Assembly: GCA_028705495.1 (NCBI GenBank)
Contig: JAQWDK010000001.1
Location: 248,970 to 312,969 of the forward strand
Origin: Eubacteriales bacterium
Lineage (GTDB): Bacteria > Bacillota > Clostridia > Oscillospirales > CAG-382
DNA length: 64,000 nucleotides
Direction of reading: 5' to 3'
Shown here piece by piece: positions 7,580 through 19,748 of the stretch. How positions within the stretch are numbered: the stretch's first letter is position 1; every line of letters starts with the position of its first letter. The position numbers and the translations under genes are program-made. The notes beneath the pieces are model-generated. The model was not told the origin of the DNA, did no database searches, and saw only the letters and a list, made by a program, of their open reading frames with translations.

Positions 7580-8953
7580 CTACTCCTCTGGCAAATATCG
7601 TTCTATTAATTTCGGGGAGATACGCTTTAACTCACTCTTTGGTAAATCAGCGAGAAGCGACCATCCAAGGTCAAGTGTTTCTTCAATACTACGATTTGTA
7701 TAAAAGCTTTGGTTTACATATTCTTGTTCAAATCGCACAGCGAAGCGTGCATACGTCTGATCAATTTCAGATAATGCAGAATCACCTAAAACCACAGCTA
7801 ACTCTTTCGCTTTCTTACCCTGGGCGTATGCGCTAAATATTTGATTCATAGTTGAAGCATGATCTTCACGGGTTTTTCCAACACCGATACCTTTGTCTTT
7901 TAACCTTGAAAGCGAAGTCAAAACATCAATAGGCGGTACGATTGCTTTATCATACAATGCCCTTGATAATAGAATCTGCCCCTCTGTTATATATCCGGTT
8001 AAATCCGGAATCGGGTGGGTGATATCTCCTTCAGGCATAGTTAAAATCGGAATTTGTGTTATAGAACCGTTTTTGCCTTTAATTCTTCCAGCCCGCTCAT
8101 ATAAAGTAGATAAATTTGTATAAAGATATCCAGGATATCCACGCCTTCCAGGCACTTCGCGTCTTGCTGCGGATATTTCTCTTAACGCTTCACAGTAGTT
8201 TGTCATGTCGCTCATGATAACAAGGACATGCATGTCTTTTTCAAATGCAAGGTATTCTGCTGCTGTTAGTGCCATTTTAGGAGTAGCAATTCGTTCCATA
8301 GCAGGGTCGCTTGCTAAATTCAAAAACATTACTGTGCGATCAATTGCACCTGTCTTTCGGAAATCTTCTATAAAGAAACTAGCTTCTTCAAAGGTGATAC
8401 CAATTGCTGCAAAAACAACAGCAAAGCGTTCTTTTGAATTTAAAACCTTTGCTTGACGGGCAATTTGTGCAGCAAGTTCCTGGTGGGGTAATCCGGATGA
8501 TGAAAAAATAGGAAGCTTTTGTCCTCTTACAAGCGTATTCAAATGGTCGATAGCAGAAATTCCCGTCTGAATAAACTCATCCGGATAGTCTCGTGCTATC
8601 GGGTTTATAGCTTCGCCATTGATATCCAATGATTTTTCAGCAACAAAAGGGGGAAGACCATCTTTTACTTGTCCTAATCCGTCAAATACACGACCAATCA
8701 TTTCTGGTGTAACATCAAGAGTGAAGGGGTGTCCTATAAATCTAACTTTTGAATCTCTTAAATTTATGCCGCCAGTACCTTCAAATATCTGAACCAAAGC
8801 TCTCGAGCCGTTTACTTCCAATACTTGACCCTGTCTGACTGTACCGTTTTGCATATGCACTTCGATTAGCTCGTCGTACTTTACACCTTCCACGTGCTCA
8901 ACAGTCATTAAGGGACCGATAACATTTTGTATGCTCTTATAAGTTTTAATCAT
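7580..8953 (-). CDS. ntpB: V-type ATPase subunit B (non-catalytic head)
   Basis: A 457-residue protein with the ATPase alpha/beta fold but no Walker A lysine. The P-loop position reads [17 protein letters not shown], as in other V-type B subunits. [17 protein letters not shown] is the family signature. It alternates with subunit A in the cytoplasmic head. It directly follows ntpA. Confidence 0.97.
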   Translation of the reverse strand: MIKTYKSIQNVIGPLMTVEHVEGVKYDELIEVHMQNGTVRQGQVLEVNGSRALVQIFEGTGGINLRDSKVRFIGHPFTLDVTPEMIGRVFDGLGQVKDGLPPFVAEKSLDINGEAINPIARDYPDEFIQTGISAIDHLNTLVRGQKLPIFSSSGLPHQELAAQIARQAKVLNSKERFAVVFAAIGITFEEASFFIEDFRKTGAIDRTVMFLNLASDPAMERIATPKMALTAAEYLAFEKDMHVLVIMSDMTNYCEALREISAARREVPGRRGYPGYLYTNLSTLYERAGRIKGKNGSITQIPILTMPEGDITHPIPDLTGYITEGQILLSRALYDKAIVPPIDVLTSLSRLKDKGIGVGKTREDHASTMNQIFSAYAQGKKAKELAVVLGDSALSEIDQTYARFAVRFEQEYVNQSFYTNRSIEETLDLGWSLLADLPKSELKRISPKLIERYLPEE

Positions 8954-10729
8954 TTATTTGCTCACCTCTTCGCCCCTTAGGTCGCTGAAATATGATGCAA
9001 TGGATTGCTTTATATCATCAAATTCAATCAAATCATACTCAGAAATATACTTGCATCGAGCTATTTTATTTCTTAGATTTAAACTGTTTTCATAAACAGT
9101 TAAAAAAGGAATGCCTAATTCTGAAGCTTGTGTTGCGAAGTCCGCAAAGGATTTTATGATCGTGAGCATCTTTGATTGCTTTTCTATAGATGAATAAGAG
9201 TCAATATCATCAAAAGAGTTTTGTTGCAAATAGTCCTCACGAACAGATTTTGCTACTTCTAATGTTATACGATCTTTATCAGAAAGCGAATCAACACCTA
9301 TTAGTCGTACCACTTCTTCTATTCTGGCTTCATCATTTAATATATCTACCATCCATCTCACCATGACGCTCCAATCAGCCGAAAGAGTATGGTCTACTGC
9401 TTTTCTAACCTGGTCGCCGTAAAGAGAGTAAGAGGTAAGCCAATGTATTGCAGGGAAATGACGTTGTCTTGCCAATGTCGCATCCAACCCCCAGAATACC
9501 TTAACCACGCGCAATGTATTTTGAGTAACAGGTTCCGCTATATCTCCTCCGGGGGGTGATACAGCGCTAATAGCAGTAATGCTACCAATGCGTTCGTCTT
9601 TTCCTAATGCTCTGACACGACCAGCTCGCTCATAATAATTAGAGATACGGCTTGCAAGATATGCAGGATACCCTTCATCACCGGGCATTTCTTGTAAGCG
9701 TCCAGACATTTCCCTAAGAGCTTCAGCCCAACGCGAGGTTGAATCAGCCATAATAGCAACATTATATCCCATGTCACGGTAGTATTCGGCAATTGTGATA
9801 CCAGTATAAATGGAAGCCTCTCTGGCTGCAACAGGCATATTTGAAGTGTTCGCAATAAGAATTGTGCGGTCCATGATTGAGTTGCCTGTACGCGGATCAG
9901 TTAGTTTTGGGAATTCATTCATGACATCTGTCATTTCATTTCCTCGTTCTCCGCAACCCACATATACAACCAAATCGACATCACTCCACTTGGCAATTTG
10001 ATGCTGAACAACTGTCTTGCCTGCTCCAAAAGGGCCCGGAACTGCTGCAGTTCCACCTTTCATAACTGGAAACAAGGTATCAATAACTCGTTGACCGGTT
10101 ATGAGGGGTTCAATTGGATTCAACTTTTCTGAAACAGGGCGAGCATAACGCACAGGCCATTTTTGTAGCATTGTCAATTCTTGTTTTTTATCGCCATTGT
10201 CTATTAGTACAACAGTTTCTTCAATTGTGCGTAAGCCGTCAAAAATGGCCGTAACCTTACCCGAAATACCAAAAGGCACAAGGATTTTATGAATAATCGA
10301 TGATGTTTCTTGAACGGTTCCTAAAACATCACCCGAAACGACCATATCACCAACAGCGACTTGAGAAACAAAATCCCACTTCTTTTGGCGATCTAAGGAT
10401 GGAACATGTATACCTTTTGTAAGAAAAACACTGCTTGAGTTCTCCATAAAGCGGTCGAGTGGTCGCTGAATACCATCAAACATCTGAGAAATAAGTCCTG
10501 GTCCGAGTTCGACAGACAATGCTTCACCTGTTGAAACTAATGGTTCACCAGGGCCAATTCCTGATGTTTCTTCATAAACTTGTACGGAAGCCAAATCGCC
10601 CCGCATTTCTATGATTTCACCAATTAGCTTTTTCTCACCGACATGACATACATCTTGTATATTTGCATCCTCCATCCCACTTGCAGTTACAAGCGGACCG
10701 GAAACTTTTACAATAACACCTGATTTCAA
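8954..10729 (-). CDS. ntpA: V-type ATPase subunit A (catalytic)
   Basis: A 591-residue catalytic subunit. The P-loop GPFGAGKT lies at residues 232-239, the catalytic glutamate in GCGERGNEM, and [14 protein letters not shown] and [17 protein letters not shown] are signature segments. The length and the V-type bulge domain (about residues 110-200) separate it from F-type beta subunits. It hydrolyses ATP to drive rotation, and in this operon probably Na+ export. Confidence 0.97.
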   Translation of the reverse strand: MKSGVIVKVSGPLVTASGMEDANIQDVCHVGEKKLIGEIIEMRGDLASVQVYEETSGIGPGEPLVSTGEALSVELGPGLISQMFDGIQRPLDRFMENSSSVFLTKGIHVPSLDRQKKWDFVSQVAVGDMVVSGDVLGTVQETSSIIHKILVPFGISGKVTAIFDGLRTIEETVVLIDNGDKKQELTMLQKWPVRYARPVSEKLNPIEPLITGQRVIDTLFPVMKGGTAAVPGPFGAGKTVVQHQIAKWSDVDLVVYVGCGERGNEMTDVMNEFPKLTDPRTGNSIMDRTILIANTSNMPVAAREASIYTGITIAEYYRDMGYNVAIMADSTSRWAEALREMSGRLQEMPGDEGYPAYLASRISNYYERAGRVRALGKDERIGSITAISAVSPPGGDIAEPVTQNTLRVVKVFWGLDATLARQRHFPAIHWLTSYSLYGDQVRKAVDHTLSADWSVMVRWMVDILNDEARIEEVVRLIGVDSLSDKDRITLEVAKSVREDYLQQNSFDDIDSYSSIEKQSKMLTIIKSFADFATQASELGIPFLTVYENSLNLRNKIARCKYISEYDLIEFDDIKQSIASYFSDLRGEEVSK

Positions 10730-10747
10730 ATAATCACCACCTAAAAA

Positions 10748-11056
10748 TTAAAGTATATTTTGCCCGAGGGCTTTTTCTATCATGCTTTGAATACGTTCCA
10801 TTCCGATATTATCTTTGCCGGATCCGGGCACCGGAATAATCGTAACATACGGATGTTTATCATACATCGTAAGTAGCAATGGCGTATCTGATAAATAATT
10901 TTCACTTATAAAAAAAAGACAATATCCAGATTGAATTAACTGTGCAACCTGTCTAAGTAAGCCAACTCCTTGGGCGGGCTCAAAAACTTCAACACCAATT
11001 TGACGAAAGGGAAACATGAAATCATTATCACCCAATGCGGCTATCTTATAACTCAT
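10748..11056 (-). CDS. ntpG: V-type ATPase subunit F (NtpG)
   Basis: A 102-residue protein starting MSYKIAALGDNDFMFPFRQI, with the Rossmann-like fold and FFISENYL segment of V/A-ATPase subunit F. The start at 11056 overlaps the end of ntpC by 11 bases. An in-frame extension further upstream runs inside ntpC and is not needed. It contacts subunit D on the central stalk. Confidence 0.9.
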   Translation of the reverse strand: MSYKIAALGDNDFMFPFRQIGVEVFEPAQGVGLLRQVAQLIQSGYCLFFISENYLSDTPLLLTMYDKHPYVTIIPVPGSGKDNIGMERIQSMIEKALGQNIL

Positions 11057-12056
11057 AGTCTTCACGTAGCCTTTCTTCAATTTCATTTTGGTTAGCATTA
11101 ATTTTTTTAAGAGAAAATATAAGCCGTACATTCTTTATGTCTAGCAGCTTAGCATACAAAAATGCAAAAAGCGGGAATACCCCGAAGGCTTCGAGCTTTG
11201 CTTGCTTACATATATTCAGCAAATAATTATCTATATAAACATCAGAGAGTCTTTGTGCAGTTTCATCTTTTAGAGACGACCAAAATTCAGAATATGGCGT
11301 ACTACGCAACAACTCATCCTGTTGTCTTGCAGATGCTAAAAACAGCAATTCAGTATTTAATTTTAAATTTCCGGTTCTTGCTTTTGAAATAATACTTTTA
11401 TTTAAAACTATAGAGATTTCTCTTATTTGAAATAAAATAGAAAGCAGATTTAAATCGATATAAGTCTTGATAAAATCAGAAATTTTCGGCTCGCCAACCT
11501 TTTCGGAGAGAGCCAAAAGCTTAACATGTCCAAAGAACATTAAAATCAGATCGGTTCTCAAAAATGAGTTATGAATGGCATAATCACTCATAGCATCCTC
11601 TATAACGGTTTTTATGCAATTGTCTGTATTAGAAAGCTCTGTATTTGGGGTTTTGAGAATATTATTAAAGTACGAATTATCACAACACTCATGGTTTAGA
11701 TAAAGATAGGTAAGTTTGTTTTGAACATTATCTTTATTGTTTGAAATTTGTTCTCTCAAAAAAACCTTTATATTGTGTATAAGATCAGGCACTTCAAATA
11801 TTTCGGCAACAGGAACTCCCGGAGCCATTTCTTTGCTCCAGTTAAGGTAATTACGTTTTTCTGTTTCAAGAGCCGATTCCAGTTCATTCGAGTGCGTTGG
11901 ACGCGAAAAGGTTAAAAAACTTGTTCCGTTTAAAATATTTAAAGCCGTTTCTATATTTTCAGCATTAATGAGTTCTAATTTTTGCTGCTTGGAAAAGAGG
12001 GTTGTTTCACGTACTTTCACTAAGGTATTCATTTGAGGGAAAACCTTATTTTCCAT
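11046..12056 (-). CDS. ntpC: V-type ATPase subunit C (NtpC)
   Basis: A 336-residue helical protein in the expected place between subunits E and F. It has repeated helical segments and the ending KINANQNEIEERLREDYEL, in agreement with V/A-ATPase subunit C (d-type), which caps the membrane rotor and docks the central stalk. The assignment rests on length, helical character and operon order. Confidence 0.87.
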   Translation of the reverse strand: MENKVFPQMNTLVKVRETTLFSKQQKLELINAENIETALNILNGTSFLTFSRPTHSNELESALETEKRNYLNWSKEMAPGVPVAEIFEVPDLIHNIKVFLREQISNNKDNVQNKLTYLYLNHECCDNSYFNNILKTPNTELSNTDNCIKTVIEDAMSDYAIHNSFLRTDLILMFFGHVKLLALSEKVGEPKISDFIKTYIDLNLLSILFQIREISIVLNKSIISKARTGNLKLNTELLFLASARQQDELLRSTPYSEFWSSLKDETAQRLSDVYIDNYLLNICKQAKLEAFGVFPLFAFLYAKLLDIKNVRLIFSLKKINANQNEIEERLREDYEL

Positions 12057-12068
12057 GACTTAGCCTCC

Positions 12069-12671
12069 TTAACCAATAAATTGTTTTAACAACGCTGGGG
12101 ATTCTTTTTTCTTGATTTCACTCAGCATATCTTTAAACAAAAAGCTGAACTCTATCGGAAATTGCTCCAAAATAAACCCACCTTGATTAGGTATGGTTTT
12201 GTTTGTAATCAAAATGCTGTAATTATCCGTTTTAAACTCAAGTCTTTTTCGCTCATCAGAAGAGAGCTTTTGGGCGGTAATCTGTCCTAAAATTACTTTA
12301 TATTCGCCAGTCAATTGTAAATTAGCAATCGAGTTCTGAAAAAATTTAAAGAAAGAATCCGAGGACATTTCGCAAAGCACGGTTTCTGCTTCTAAAAAGA
12401 GTTGGTCTATCAATTTTAAAGCAAATCGTGTTTTTTCTTTGCTTAACTTCTCCGAATGTTGCCTAATTGCATTTTGCTTTCTTAGCTGGCTTTGTTTTTC
12501 GATTTGCTCTTTATGGTGTAAAAACATCTCGTCAAATTTGCCGTTTACTTTAGAACGCTCAATGCGAGCATTTTCAAGTGCTTCATTAAGAAGCATATGG
12601 GCTTCATTGTGAGCTTCATTAATAATATATTGAATAAGATTATTGAGTGAATTTTGCATCTGTTTTTCCAT
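12069..12671 (-). CDS. ntpE: V-type ATPase subunit E (peripheral stalk)
   Basis: A 200-residue protein. Its first ~110 residues form a charged helix (NNLIQYIINEAHNEAHMLLN and onward) of the kind that pairs with subunit G/H, and the globular C-terminus ends SPALLKQFIG. It makes the stator stalk with the product of the first gene of the operon. Placed 12 bp before ntpC. Confidence 0.88.
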   Translation of the reverse strand: MEKQMQNSLNNLIQYIINEAHNEAHMLLNEALENARIERSKVNGKFDEMFLHHKEQIEKQSQLRKQNAIRQHSEKLSKEKTRFALKLIDQLFLEAETVLCEMSSDSFFKFFQNSIANLQLTGEYKVILGQITAQKLSSDERKRLEFKTDNYSILITNKTIPNQGGFILEQFPIEFSFLFKDMLSEIKKKESPALLKQFIG

Positions 12672-12672
12672 C

Positions 12673-15084
<2,412 letters not shown>

Positions 15085-15104
<20 letters not shown>

Positions 15105-15414
15105 TTAAGTTCATCACCTTCCCGACCAAAAACTCAAGTATATCTTCTTTTTTAGCAAAAAATGATTTTTTCATTGAATCGGTTTCTTCATCATAAATTT
15201 TATCCATCAGTGCTAATTGACGGATAATGCTGTCTTTTTCTTCTTGCAGCATTTTGTCTCTTAAACTTTTAATTTGATCGTTGTAGCTATTTTCTGTTTT
15301 TTTTATTTCTTTACTTAATTCGTCTTTTATTTTCAAAATTTGCTCTTTAGTACTAAAAATGATGGAATCTCCATCTTGCTCAGCTTTTTTTATAGCTTCA
15401 AGCGTTTTGTTCAA
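15085..15414 (-). CDS. ntpF: V-type ATPase subunit G/H (NtpF), peripheral stalk
   Basis: A roughly 109-residue coiled-coil protein (MNKTLEAIKKAEQDGDSIIF, then lysine/glutamate heptads) at the position of ntpF, the first gene of the E. hirae operon. I place the start at the TTG at 15414, 7 nt after GAGGTG; a GTG at 15423 lies inside that ribosome site. It pairs with subunit E to form the stator stalk. Confidence 0.82.
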
Positions 15415-15441
15415 AATAATCACCTCAATGAATAGAAAAAA

Positions 15442-15501
15442 GCATTATACTCCAAAGCGTTTTTCTCACCCCAGAAAAACAAAGCCTTGAAAGTATAATG
15501 C
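15442..15501 (-). terminator. large leader hairpin of the ntp operon (possible attenuator)
   Basis: GCATTATACT (15442-15451) pairs with AGTATAATGC (15492-15501), GTTTTTCT pairs with AGAAAAAC at the tip, and an imperfect CAAAGC/GCCTTG helix joins them. On the minus strand the stem is followed by TTTTTTC, 20-odd bases before the ntpF ribosome site. It lies between the promoter and the first gene, so read-through would be required for expression. Confidence 0.7.
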
Positions 15502-15554
15502 CCAATACTTTATTTGCATAACACCCAACACGAACTAATTATTTAATTTTATTT

Positions 15555-15583
15555 ATTATACAGCAAGTAGATAAATATGTCAA
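15555..15583 (-). promoter_or_regulatory. consensus sigma-A promoter of the ntp operon
   Basis: On the minus strand TTGACA (15578-15583) and TATAAT (15555-15560) are both perfect with a 17-nt spacer. Transcription should begin near 15548, giving a leader of about 130 nt that contains the hairpin at 15442-15501. Confidence 0.9.
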
Positions 15584-16009
15584 GTTTTTTACGAATTAAA
15601 CTCCCTAAATTTTGCTAGACAGTTTTTTGCTCAATCCTCTATTCTTTACAACTCCTTTTACAGTGAGCGTAACAATAACCGTGCCCTTCAGACAGGTCGT
15701 CATAATAATATAATCAAGAAATTTTCATTCTAGTTCGTTTTGAGTGTACATGCAATAAAAACTGGCGCTGCACATCTAAGAACAGAAATCGGAACCGGCG
15801 CTGTCATTTGCTTGGCATCTGACGTTTTACCAATAGACAAAAAGTACTGGTATCTACTTGTCGCTTGATTTTGTGCTCTTTCTTTCATTTTAACTTTACA
15901 GAGCCAATAAGCGTAAAAAAAGCACCTCTATAGAGATGCTTTGTATTTTTAGTTATTATTTTTTATATATTTTGACTCACAATTGAAAGATTGCGTGGCG
16001 ATAGGTTAT
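15584..16009. other. non-coding stretch with a bidirectional terminator
   Basis: AAAGCACCTCTA (15919-15930) faces TAGAGATGCTTT (15931-15942) with one mismatch pair; the minus-strand tail is TTTTTTTACG and the plus-strand tail GTATTTTTAG. It would end transcripts from the DsrE remnant and araC. A 52-codon minus frame (15730-15888, MKERAQNQAT...) has no ribosome site and I do not count it as a gene. Confidence 0.6.
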
Positions 16010-16238
16010 CTATGGTTTTATATAAGCATATCCTTCACTCTGTTTTACAACAAGTTCTAATACTCCAGCTGGAACGGTATCTACGAAATGAATAATGTTA
16101 TATTTATCTATATTATTAGCCATTAGTGCATTGTTACAAGCAACAAACTTTACACCTTTTGTATTTAAACTTTCCATAGTATTAATGTCTGCACCTAAAT
16201 CTTGAGTAGTATCATAATACTTAACTGCCTCTGAATTC
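16010..16238 (-). pseudogene. C-terminal remnant of a DsrE-family sulfur-carrier-like protein
   Basis: About 76 codons remain: PNSEAVKYYDTTQDLGADIN, then GVKFVACNNALMANNI with the conserved cysteine, and VDTVPAGVLELVVKQSEGYA, ending YIKP. This is the C-terminal part of a DsrE/DsrF-like protein (normally 110-150 residues). The N-terminal half is missing exactly where the araC gene ends (16246), so a deletion or insertion joined the two. Confidence 0.75.
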
Positions 16239-16245
16239 GGGTTAC

Positions 16246-17136
16246 TTAAGGGGTATGGCTTCTTACCTCAGAGGGGGTAAGTCCAATAGTTTTTTTAAAT
16301 AGCCTGTTAAACAGAGTTGTGTTGTTAAATCCCGACTCATGTGATATACAATCAATCGTCATATTTGTTGTTGTCAGGAGTTCACGAGCGTGGTTGATTC
16401 GTTTAAGGTTAATGTAATCCCAAGGAGACAACCCCATCATTCTTTTAAACAGTGTTCCAAAATATGTTTGACTGAAACCAGCTATCTGAGACAGTTTTTC
16501 CAACGTCAAAGGTTCGGAAAAATGGTTTTCAATATAATCAATTGCACGGTTAATATAAAGAAATTTTTCATATGTAAGCGGATATGTTTTAGTATTTTCT
16601 TTTTCGGGTCCGAAATGCCGTATAAAGCAAGTCAGGACTTCGAATATATGAAGTTTTATCATGGTTTCAAAGGAATCTTTTTGCTCTATGAATTCACGTT
16701 CGATTTTGAGCATTAAATTAGCGATATGCTTTGTTATAGGGGAATCTGCGGAAAAACGGTTCTCGAAAGTTTTTTCAAGGTTGGAGAAAATCTCCATAAC
16801 GCGCCTGCTTGAGATAATATTTTCGCACATCCATAAAAAGCGGGGATCAATATGGATGTTCATAATGTGCATTTCATCCGGTTCAAGAATCTCTGTAATG
16901 TAGTGTTCCTCGTTGGTACTGAAAAAAAAGATGTCTCCAGTTTTTATCTCATATATATGCCCTTTGGTTTTGTAAAAACCGCAGCCTTGCTTAAAAAAGG
17001 ATATCTCAATACTGGTATGATAATGCTTTCTCAAATACCGAGTCTGCGGTAGTACAAGTGAATTATATAACCGTATGCTTTCATAATTTGAATTCAAATT
17101 GAGATTTGAATATAATTTATACTCGCTTGCAATCAT
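16246..17136 (-). CDS. AraC-family transcriptional regulator
   Basis: A 296-residue regulator with an N-terminal cupin domain (HYHTSIEISFFKQG and GDIFFFSTNEEHYI at about residues 35-80) and a C-terminal double HTH (IDYIENHFSEPLTLEKLSQI, then AGFSQTYFGTLFKR, and SGFNNTTLFNRLFKKTIGL). The start at 17136 has GGAGGT just upstream; an in-frame ATG 78 bases earlier lacks one. It is divergent from the sugar-acid gene cluster beginning at 17330 and is the obvious candidate regulator of it, presumably responding to a sugar or sugar acid. Confidence 0.9.
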   Translation of the reverse strand: MIASEYKLYSNLNLNSNYESIRLYNSLVLPQTRYLRKHYHTSIEISFFKQGCGFYKTKGHIYEIKTGDIFFFSTNEEHYITEILEPDEMHIMNIHIDPRFLWMCENIISSRRVMEIFSNLEKTFENRFSADSPITKHIANLMLKIEREFIEQKDSFETMIKLHIFEVLTCFIRHFGPEKENTKTYPLTYEKFLYINRAIDYIENHFSEPLTLEKLSQIAGFSQTYFGTLFKRMMGLSPWDYINLKRINHARELLTTTNMTIDCISHESGFNNTTLFNRLFKKTIGLTPSEVRSHTP

Positions 17137-17329
17137 ATGACCTCCGGTGTTCTGTTTAAATAATAAATAGTGTGATAGTGTGCATTTACGTAGGATAGTT
17201 TGTAGACATTCCAATAAATGTGTGTTATATTGTTGTTGTTAAATGATACATTACTTTTTATGATTAGTCAAGATTTGAATAGTAACATACCGCTTTTCAA
17301 TATAATAAAGTTGATCGGGGTAAATAAAA

Positions 17330-18703
17330 ATGAGTAAGCTAATTGGAAATACATGCTGTGATAATGTAGATCAAAATTCATCTCCGTCAGAGCTGAAAAT
17401 TACGGATATACGGACAGCACATATAACAGGCTCGCCGAAGAACTGTGTTTTAATAAAGATAATGACAAATCAGGGGATCGTCGGATACGGCGAGGTTCGT
17501 GACGCTTCCAGTAAAAATTATGCTTTGATGCTTAAAAGCCGTCTTTTGGGTGAGAATCCTTGCAATGTAGATAAAATATTTCATAAAATTAAGCAGTTCG
17601 GCGGTCATTCCCGTCAGGGCGGCGGTGTATCGGGAATCGAAATCGCATTATGGGACCTTGCCGGAAAGGCATGGAATGTTCCTTTATGGCAGATGCTCGG
17701 CGGTAAGTTCAGAGATAAAGTGCGCGTTTACGGTGACACGGACGTTGACGGAAAACATTCGGGAAGAGATATGGGGCTTGTGCTTAAAAAGCGTATGGAT
17801 CTTGGTTTTACACTCCTGAAGATGGACCTCGGTATCGGTCTTTTGATGGACGTACCCGGTACAATAAACGCACCTCTCGGATTTATGGACGAAATGAAAC
17901 AGTACGCATCTCATATTCTAAATGTGCAGAGCGGCTCAGTTTCATCGGAAATGGTTCGCAAACAAAAAAGCTACGATATCATTAATACGGCTCATCCATT
18001 TACAGGCATACATATTACGGAAAAAGGCTTGGATTACCTCGAAGATTACATAAAACAAGCTCGTGAAGTCGTCGGTTATGATATACCAATTGCAATAGAT
18101 CATTTCGGTCATGTCTGTGTAGAGGATGCGATTCGCTTTGCGCGCAGAATTGAAAAGTACAATATTGCTTGGATGGAGGACATGGTTCCGTGGATTTTCC
18201 CCGATCAGCTTGCACGTTTGAAAAGATCGACTACCATACCGGTATGTACGGGGGAAGACATTTATCTTAAAGAGAATTTCCAAAAAATCATAGACCTTGA
18301 TACCGTTTCGGTCATTCATCCCGACATACTTACCTGCGGCGGTGCGCTGGAGCTGAAAAAGATCGCCGATTATGCCGACGAACATGGTGTGGCAGTTGCG
18401 GTTCACATGGCTGAAAGTCCGATTGCCTGTATGGCTGCGGTACATACAGCGGCAGCGATGCATAATAATCTGGCGGTTGAGTTCCATTCAGTCGATTGCC
18501 CTTGGTGGGGTGATATGGTTACAGGATTACCGAAGCCAATAATTCAGGACGGGTTTATAACCGTTCCCGATAAACCGGGACTCGGTATTGACGAGCTTTG
18601 CGACGATGTTATCCGTGAGCACATAAATCCCAAAGACCCCGGTGTATGGGAGCCGACTACGATTTGGGATAACGAATTTTCCAACGACAGAATTTGGAGC
18701 TAA
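17330..18703 (+). CDS. enolase-superfamily (mandelate racemase-like) sugar-acid dehydratase
   Basis: A 457-residue member of the enolase superfamily. An N-terminal capping domain (residues ~22-130) precedes a TIM barrel with K164 (LLKMD), metal ligands D257 (IAIDHFGH), E283 (WMEDMVPW) and E309 (CTGED), then HPDILTCGG and H359 (VAVHMAESP). Such proteins remove water from aldonic or uronic acids. The exact substrate cannot be read from the sequence. A loop around residues 170-215 is longer than in most relatives. It is the first gene of a plus-strand cluster, with TCGGGG before the ATG. Confidence 0.88.
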   Translation: MSKLIGNTCCDNVDQNSSPSELKITDIRTAHITGSPKNCVLIKIMTNQGIVGYGEVRDASSKNYALMLKSRLLGENPCNVDKIFHKIKQFGGHSRQGGGVSGIEIALWDLAGKAWNVPLWQMLGGKFRDKVRVYGDTDVDGKHSGRDMGLVLKKRMDLGFTLLKMDLGIGLLMDVPGTINAPLGFMDEMKQYASHILNVQSGSVSSEMVRKQKSYDIINTAHPFTGIHITEKGLDYLEDYIKQAREVVGYDIPIAIDHFGHVCVEDAIRFARRIEKYNIAWMEDMVPWIFPDQLARLKRSTTIPVCTGEDIYLKENFQKIIDLDTVSVIHPDILTCGGALELKKIADYADEHGVAVAVHMAESPIACMAAVHTAAAMHNNLAVEFHSVDCPWWGDMVTGLPKPIIQDGFITVPDKPGLGIDELCDDVIREHINPKDPGVWEPTTIWDNEFSNDRIWS

Positions 18704-18767
18704 AAAGGAGAGGAATTAGCGTGAAATTTAACTCAGATATAATCTAACTACGATGTATTCACGCCTC

Positions 18768-18818
18768 GAAATTCAATAAATTGAATTTCATTGATTTTTT
18801 GTACAGTCGCTTTGCGAC
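18768..18818. repeat. intercistronic palindrome plus small hairpin
   Basis: GAAATTCAAT (18768-18777) and ATTGAATTTC (18780-18789) form a perfect 10-bp inverted repeat with a 2-nt centre; GTCGC-TTT-GCGAC (18806-18818) follows, 3 bases before the next possible start codon. A decoy ribosome site (AAGGAGAGG) with a 9-codon GTG frame precedes it at 18705-18748. This looks like a small inserted repeat unit or an mRNA-processing element between two co-transcribed genes. Confidence 0.6.
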
Positions 18819-18833
18819 AGAATGGAATTTATT

Positions 18834-19736
18834 ATGCAGTTTAACAATAGAGAAGAAATCATCGCGCTGACTCCCAAGTGGAAGGGTGAACGTCTTCCGG
18901 ACGGAAGACCATATGTTGAAGATAAATACCTTAAAGCTCTTCACGGAATGACACTTGAAGAGGTTTGGAAACCGATTTTCGTACTTGGTTATGAGAGCCA
19001 GTTTGAAGGGCGCTTGAAAACTCTACATAATGACGGCAGAAAGCTTGTAGGCAGAGCGGTTACCTGCACATTCTGTCCGACGCGCCCCGACCTTCACGAG
19101 GTTGCTTTTGAAACAGGTGCTGCGGAAGGCAGAAAAGGGAATTACAATCAATGGGTAATCGACAGCCTTGTTGAAGGGGATGTTGTTGTTGCCGATATGT
19201 ATGATAAAATTTATAAGGGTACTTTCCTTGGCGGTAACCTGACGACAGCTATCGCTACCAAAACAAAAACCGGCGGTGGCGTAATCTGGGGCGGTGTGCG
19301 TGATGTTGAACAGATGGAAAAGGTACCGGGAGTCCAGGTTTATTACCGCGGAATTGACCCGACACCGATTCGCGACTTCATAATGACGGGCTTCAATACC
19401 GTAACACGAATCGGAAACGCGGTCTGCCTGCCAGGTGATATAGTTTTCGGCGCGGGCGGCGGCGTTCTGTTCATCCCTTGCCATCTTGTTGCGGATGTTG
19501 TTGAAGGTGCGGCAAAAACACATGTTAAGGACGATTTCGGCTTTGAAATGATAGGTCAGAATAAGTTCACAACAGCCCAGATTGACAAAAACACATGGAC
19601 TGAATCTATGCTCGATATGCTGATGGCTTTTATAAAGAACGATCCGCGCGGAGAGGCCTATCGTGATCTTGACTGGTCGAAGGAATACGACTTAGCGAGA
19701 AACGGTGACCCGAATGATACGCAGACTGCACTTTAA
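18834..19736 (+). CDS. RraA-family aldolase/decarboxylase-like protein
   Basis: A 300-residue protein whose central part matches the RraA/HMG-aldolase fold: GGNLTTAIATKTKTGGGVIW followed by GGVRDVEQM, with the Gly-Gly-Arg-Asp substrate and metal site, and then GDIVFGAGGGVLFIP. RraA-like enzymes cleave 4-hydroxy-2-oxo acids or decarboxylate oxaloacetate. N- and C-terminal extensions make it longer than plain RraA (about 160 residues). Two starts (18822 and 18834) are possible. Next to an acid-sugar dehydratase it is a plausible aldolase for the 2-keto-3-deoxy product. Confidence 0.82.
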   Translation: MQFNNREEIIALTPKWKGERLPDGRPYVEDKYLKALHGMTLEEVWKPIFVLGYESQFEGRLKTLHNDGRKLVGRAVTCTFCPTRPDLHEVAFETGAAEGRKGNYNQWVIDSLVEGDVVVADMYDKIYKGTFLGGNLTTAIATKTKTGGGVIWGGVRDVEQMEKVPGVQVYYRGIDPTPIRDFIMTGFNTVTRIGNAVCLPGDIVFGAGGGVLFIPCHLVADVVEGAAKTHVKDDFGFEMIGQNKFTTAQIDKNTWTESMLDMLMAFIKNDPRGEAYRDLDWSKEYDLARNGDPNDTQTAL

Positions 19737-19748
19737 TTTGGAGTTATT

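Noticed and set aside
9604..10001. Overlapping frames on both strands inside ntpA
   Set aside because: They lie inside a well-supported catalytic subunit gene, have no ribosome sites and show no protein-like pattern.
15730..15888. 52-codon minus frame in the gap between ntp promoter and DsrE remnant
   Set aside because: No ribosome site, and it starts right beside a terminator; more likely chance.
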